A stretch of DNA of 8,640 bases. Source: Amnimonas aquatica (GTDB taxonomy: Bacteria; Pseudomonadota; Gammaproteobacteria; Pseudomonadales; Moraxellaceae). Below the pieces are notes generated by a model. That model had not been told where the DNA came from. It searched no databases and was given only the letters and a program-made list of their open reading frames with translations. This document shows positions 6,187 through 8,640 of the stretch, one piece after another (position 1 is the first letter of the stretch; each line of letters opens with the position of its first letter). Both the position numbers and the translations under genes were made by a program. The stretch is taken from assembly GCF_002943415.1 (NCBI RefSeq), contig NZ_PTQZ01000044.1:978-9617 (forward strand). The letters run 5' to 3'.

Positions 6187-7776
6187 TCAGTGCTCGCGCG
6201 TGGGCGAGAAAACGATATCGGGATAACGCTCCTGCATGATCTGCAGGTTGACGCGCGACGGCGCCAGGTAGGTCAGGTGGCCGCCGCCGTCCAGCGACAA
6301 CTGATCATGCGCCTTCTTCCTGAACTCGGCCAGCTTGCGCTCGTCATCGCAGTGGATCCAGCGCACGGTGGACACGTTGACGTTCTCGTACACGCACTCG
6401 ACCTTGTATTCCTCCTGCAGGCGGAACGCGACCACGTCGAACTGCAGCACGCCGACCGCGCCGAGGATGAGGTCGTTGTTGATCTGCGGCATGAAGACCT
6501 GGGTCGCGCCCTCCTCCGACAGCTCCTTCAGACCCTTCTGCAGCTGCTTGCTCTTCAGCGGGTCCTTGAGGCGCACGCGGCGGAACATTTCCGGCGCGAA
6601 GTGCGGAATGCCGAGGAACTGCAGCTTCTCGCCGCCGGTGAAGGTGTCGCCGATCTGGATGGTGCCGTGGTTGTGCAGGCCGATGATGTCACCCGGCCAG
6701 GCCTCTTCCAGATGCGCGCGCTCGCCGGCCAGGAAGGTCAGCGCGTCGGCGACGCGCACTTCCTTGCCGATGCGCACGTGCTGCATCTTCACGCCCTTCT
6801 CGTAGCGGCCGGAACACACGCGCAGGAAGGCGATGCGGTCGCGGTGCTTGGGGTCCATGTTGGCCTGGATCTTGAACACGAAGCCGGAGAAGACCTCTTC
6901 GGTCGGCTGCACGTCGCGCTGCGCGGTCTTGCGCGGCAGCGGCGCCGGCGCCCAATCGACGAAACCGTTGAGCACGTGATTGACGCCGAAGTTGCCCAGC
7001 GCGGTGCCGAAGAACACCGGCGTCATGCGACCGGCGAGGAACTCGCCGAGATCGAATTCGTGGCTGGCGCCCTGCACCAGCTCCAGCATGTCGCGCAGGT
7101 TGGCGGCCTCGTCGCCGAGGGTGGCGTCGGCATCCGGGTTGTGCAGGCCGTCGATGGTCCTGTCGGCGATCAGCTCCGAACCATGCCCCTGCTGGTACAG
7201 GTAGTAGCGGTCCTCGAGCAGATGGTAGACGCCCTTGAAATCGCGGCCGCTGCCGACCGGCCAGGTCACCGGCGCGCACTTGATCTTCAGCACCGACTCG
7301 ATTTCATCCAGCAGCTCGATGGGGTCGCGGATCTCGCGGTCGAGCTTGTTCACGAACGACACGATGGGCGTGTCGCGCAGGCGGCAGACATCCATGAGCT
7401 TGATGGTGCGGTCTTCGACGCCCTTGGCGCCGTCGATGACCATGAGCGCCGAGTCCACCGCCGTCAGCGTGCGGTAGGTGTCTTCCGAGAAGTCCTCGTG
7501 GCCCGGCGTGTCGAGCAGGTTGATCGTGGCCGCCTTGTAGGGGAACTGCATGACCGAGGTGGTGATGGAAATGCCGCGCTGCTTTTCCATTTCCATCCAG
7601 TCCGAGGTCGCGTGGCGGTCGGACTTGCGCGACTTCACCGTGCCCGCGACCTGGATGGCCTTGCCCCAGAGCAGCAGCTTCTCGGTGATGGTGGTCTTGC
7701 CCGCGTCGGGGTGCGAGATGATGGCGAAAGTGCGGCGCGAGGCGACTTCCGCCGCCAGTTGTTCGGTGAATGACAT
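6187..7776 (-). CDS. prfC: peptide chain release factor 3 (RF3)
   Basis: A complete 529-residue RF3, the same length as the E. coli protein. RF3 is a translational GTPase that removes RF1 and RF2 from the ribosome after peptide release. The GTPase motifs are intact: P-loop SHPDAGKTT (21-29), switch I GISIT (68-72), DTPGHEDF (89-96) with catalytic His93, and NKLD (143-146). The RF3-specific block [20 protein letters not shown] precedes switch I, which separates it from EF-G and TypA. Domains 2 and 3 follow to the end without interruption (for example [15 protein letters not shown] and [17 protein letters not shown]). The Shine-Dalgarno before ATG 7776 is weak (GAG five bases upstream). A perfect TATAAT box on the same strand lies 35-40 bases before the ATG, so the gene probably has its own promoter and a leader of about 30 bases. 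It appears to be the first gene of the cluster running through the DUF3298, TatD and patatin genes. Confidence 0.98.
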   Translation of the reverse strand: MSFTEQLAAEVASRRTFAIISHPDAGKTTITEKLLLWGKAIQVAGTVKSRKSDRHATSDWMEMEKQRGISITTSVMQFPYKAATINLLDTPGHEDFSEDTYRTLTAVDSALMVIDGAKGVEDRTIKLMDVCRLRDTPIVSFVNKLDREIRDPIELLDEIESVLKIKCAPVTWPVGSGRDFKGVYHLLEDRYYLYQQGHGSELIADRTIDGLHNPDADATLGDEAANLRDMLELVQGASHEFDLGEFLAGRMTPVFFGTALGNFGVNHVLNGFVDWAPAPLPRKTAQRDVQPTEEVFSGFVFKIQANMDPKHRDRIAFLRVCSGRYEKGVKMQHVRIGKEVRVADALTFLAGERAHLEEAWPGDIIGLHNHGTIQIGDTFTGGEKLQFLGIPHFAPEMFRRVRLKDPLKSKQLQKGLKELSEEGATQVFMPQINNDLILGAVGVLQFDVVAFRLQEEYKVECVYENVNVSTVRWIHCDDERKLAEFRKKAHDQLSLDGGGHLTYLAPSRVNLQIMQERYPDIVFSPTREH

Positions 7777-7811
7777 GGATGCTCGGTATGACCTGATCAG
7801 CGATGGCGCGG

Positions 7812-7817
7812 ATTATA
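7812..7817 (-). promoter_or_regulatory. prfC: -10 box of a probable prfC promoter
   Basis: The minus strand reads TATAAT, a perfect sigma-70 -10 hexamer in otherwise GC-rich DNA, 35 bases before the prfC ATG. No good -35 hexamer is found at 16-18 bases (candidates read GGCATG, GGGCAT and CGGGCA), and no TG extension precedes the box. Its -35 region falls inside the hairpin at 7818-7849, so an activator or repressor site there is possible. Initiation would be expected near 7805. Confidence 0.65.
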
Positions 7818-7849
7818 CGGGATGACCGGCGCCCATGCCCGTCATCCCG
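7818..7849 (-). repeat. long inverted repeat / hairpin between rimI and prfC
   Basis: CGGGATGAC (7818-7826) and GTCATCCCG (7841-7849) are perfect 9-bp inverted arms. Inside them, after one C:C mismatch, GGC (7828-7830) pairs with GCC (7837-7839), leaving the six-base loop GCCCAT. The hairpin starts 17 bases after the rimI stop and ends directly against the TATAAT box of prfC. It lacks a T-run on the minus strand, so it is not a canonical terminator. It could attenuate read-through from rimI, act as an operator over the -35 region, or be one copy of a dispersed palindromic repeat; no second copy with both arms is seen here. Confidence 0.7.
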
Positions 7850-7866
7850 GGAGGAGCCGCGCCGGC

Positions 7867-8325
7867 TCAGCCCATGCCCGTGCTGCAGGCCATGAGCAGC
7901 GCATCCTCGCGCCCGTCCGGGCCTTCGTAGTAGTTGCGACGGACGCTCAGTTCGTTGTAGCCCAGCGACTGGTAGAGCGCGATGGCCGGGTGATTGGAGA
8001 CACGGACCTCGAGGAACCAGATATTGACGCCGTCGGCCAGCTCCTCGTCCATGAGCCGGCGCAGCAGATCACGCCCCAACCCCTGGCCGCGGCGGGCGGG
8101 ATCGACGGCGATGTCGAGCAGGTGGACCTCGTCGAGGATGCGCTGCACGAAGGCGAAGGCGGCGATGCCGCCGGCATCCTCGAGCACGAAGGCGGCATGC
8201 GCCTGCAGCGACTCCTGCAGCCCCTTCATGGGCCAGGGCGTGGGATGCGAGACGCGCTCGATGGCATGCACCGCGTCCAGGTCGCCGGCGTCCATGCGCC
8301 GCAGCCGCAGACGGGACTCAGTCAT
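7867..8325 (-). CDS. rimI: ribosomal protein S18-alanine N-acetyltransferase
   Basis: A 152-residue GNAT acetyltransferase, near the E. coli RimI length of 148. RimI transfers acetyl from acetyl-CoA to the N-terminal alanine of ribosomal protein S18. Acetyl-CoA binding motif A is intact, with RRGQGLG at 78-84 after the strand HLLDIAVDP. The catalytic glutamate lies in FLEVRVSN (Glu106), and the tyrosine that acts as proton donor in RimI corresponds to Tyr118 in AIALYQSLGY. The RimI hallmark RRNYY (129-133), followed by GREDALLMA, is present and separates it from other GNAT proteins. Its ATG overlaps the end of the HolD-like gene (ATGACTGA, 8 bases), and no clear Shine-Dalgarno is seen, so translational coupling is likely. 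A hairpin follows the stop codon. The last residues (CSTGMG) extend slightly past the family's usual end. Confidence 0.96.
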   Translation of the reverse strand: MTESRLRLRRMDAGDLDAVHAIERVSHPTPWPMKGLQESLQAHAAFVLEDAGGIAAFAFVQRILDEVHLLDIAVDPARRGQGLGRDLLRRLMDEELADGVNIWFLEVRVSNHPAIALYQSLGYNELSVRRNYYEGPDGREDALLMACSTGMG

Positions 8326-8640
8326 CGCCGGCCAGCTGCAGCCAGAGCGCGCGCTTGGCCAGCGGGCTGGCCAGCAGTGCCGACAGCGCCGGCAGCTGCC
8401 GGTGCGGGCGTTGCACGAAACCGGCCAGCGGCTCGCCCAGCACCAGCAGGCGCATGTCCTCGCCGAGGTCTCGCGCCAGCCAGCCCTGCATCACGCCCCG
8501 GGCGGACTCGCTGTCACGGCCGATGACACCGCTGCGGCCCTGCCCCAGCGGCCACGAGAAATCGGCCGACAATGTCTCCGGCTGCCAGCCGAAGGCACGG
8601 CAGAGGCCCTCCCAGAGCGACTGCTCCTGCGGGCCGAGGT
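8318..8640 (-). CDS. holD: HolD-like DNA polymerase III psi subunit (C-terminal part)
   Basis: The frame is open to the right edge of the window; the start lies beyond 8640 and 106 residues are visible. The C-terminal stretch LPALSALLASPLAKRALWLQLA resembles the end of E. coli HolD (LPALTDLRANPTARAALWQQI, from memory), with the L-P-A-L, P-x-A+-x-ALW and glutamine-leucine positions shared. The rest (QEQSLWEGLCRAFGW, then RLLVLGEPLAGF) fits HolD's order of an N-terminal helix and a central strand, but identity is low. HolD (psi) bridges the clamp loader and the chi subunit, linking it to single-strand binding protein. Position supports the call, since holD lies directly before rimI in E. coli. 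The eight-base overlap with rimI suggests co-translation. TTG 8572 could be read as a start, but the residues upstream of it continue the same coding pattern. An unrelated small hypothetical protein remains possible. Confidence 0.6.
   Translation of the reverse strand, partial: LGPQEQSLWEGLCRAFGWQPETLSADFSWPLGQGRSGVIGRDSESARGVMQGWLARDLGEDMRLLVLGEPLAGFVQRPHRQLPALSALLASPLAKRALWLQLAGDD

Noticed and set aside
3543..6239. A very long open frame (898 codons) on the plus strand opposite the patatin, TatD-family and DUF3298 genes.
   Set aside because: It is antisense to three genes with intact family motifs and catalytic residues. Its translation is low in complexity (Arg, Gly, His and Gln rich) with no recognisable domain. 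Long antisense frames are expected in high-GC coding DNA.
5734..7773. A 679-codon open frame on the plus strand opposite prfC.
   Set aside because: It mirrors the prfC codons almost exactly, has no recognisable domain and no ribosome site, and prfC itself is unmistakable.
1..8640. An undescribed defence, mobile or biosynthetic system in the window.
   Set aside because: Every gene belongs to a known family. There are no integrase, transposase, direct repeats, tRNA site or composition break, and the layout looks like ordinary chromosome.

Overview
The window is a gene-dense stretch of high-GC bacterial chromosome, roughly two thirds G+C by eye. Eight genes lie almost edge to edge, and two of them run off the window ends. 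The proteins, and the order holD-like / rimI / prfC with a YjjV-type TatD hydrolase just downstream, point to a gammaproteobacterium or a close proteobacterial relative. A genus cannot be named from the sequence alone. There is no sign of phage, insertion sequence, CRISPR array, tRNA or rRNA.

Left arm, plus strand (1-3391): the 3' end of a YchJ-family protein with a C-terminal SEC-C zinc knuckle; a complete acetyl-CoA acetyltransferase (thiolase) with all catalytic residues, closed by a textbook intrinsic terminator at 1564-1590; a 172-base intergenic region; then a membrane-anchored, stand-alone glutamate-synthase-like FMN / iron-sulfur protein of unknown substrate.

Right arm, minus strand (8640 down to 3396), in order of transcription: the C-terminal part of a HolD-like DNA polymerase III psi subunit; rimI, overlapping it by 8 bases; a 90-base gap holding a long hairpin and a perfect TATAAT box; prfC (release factor 3); a DUF3298/RsiV-like lipoprotein; a TatD/YjjV-family metal-dependent hydrolase; and a patatin-like phospholipase lipoprotein. 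prfC through the patatin gene have gaps of only 30-75 bases and probably form one transcript from the TATAAT promoter, though no experiment supports this. The two arms converge, with the two stop codons only 4 bases apart inside a 12-bp perfect palindrome.

Functionally this is mostly housekeeping: replication (HolD), ribosomal protein S18 acetylation (RimI), translation termination (RF3), acetyl-CoA condensation or cleavage (thiolase). Mixed in are three poorly characterised proteins that would sit at the membrane or envelope: the glutamate-synthase-like protein, the DUF3298 lipoprotein and the patatin lipoprotein. I found no convincing evidence of an undescribed multi-gene system. The items most worth following up are the glutamate-synthase-like protein, the prfC upstream hairpin/promoter, the patatin lipoprotein and the DUF3298 lipoprotein.
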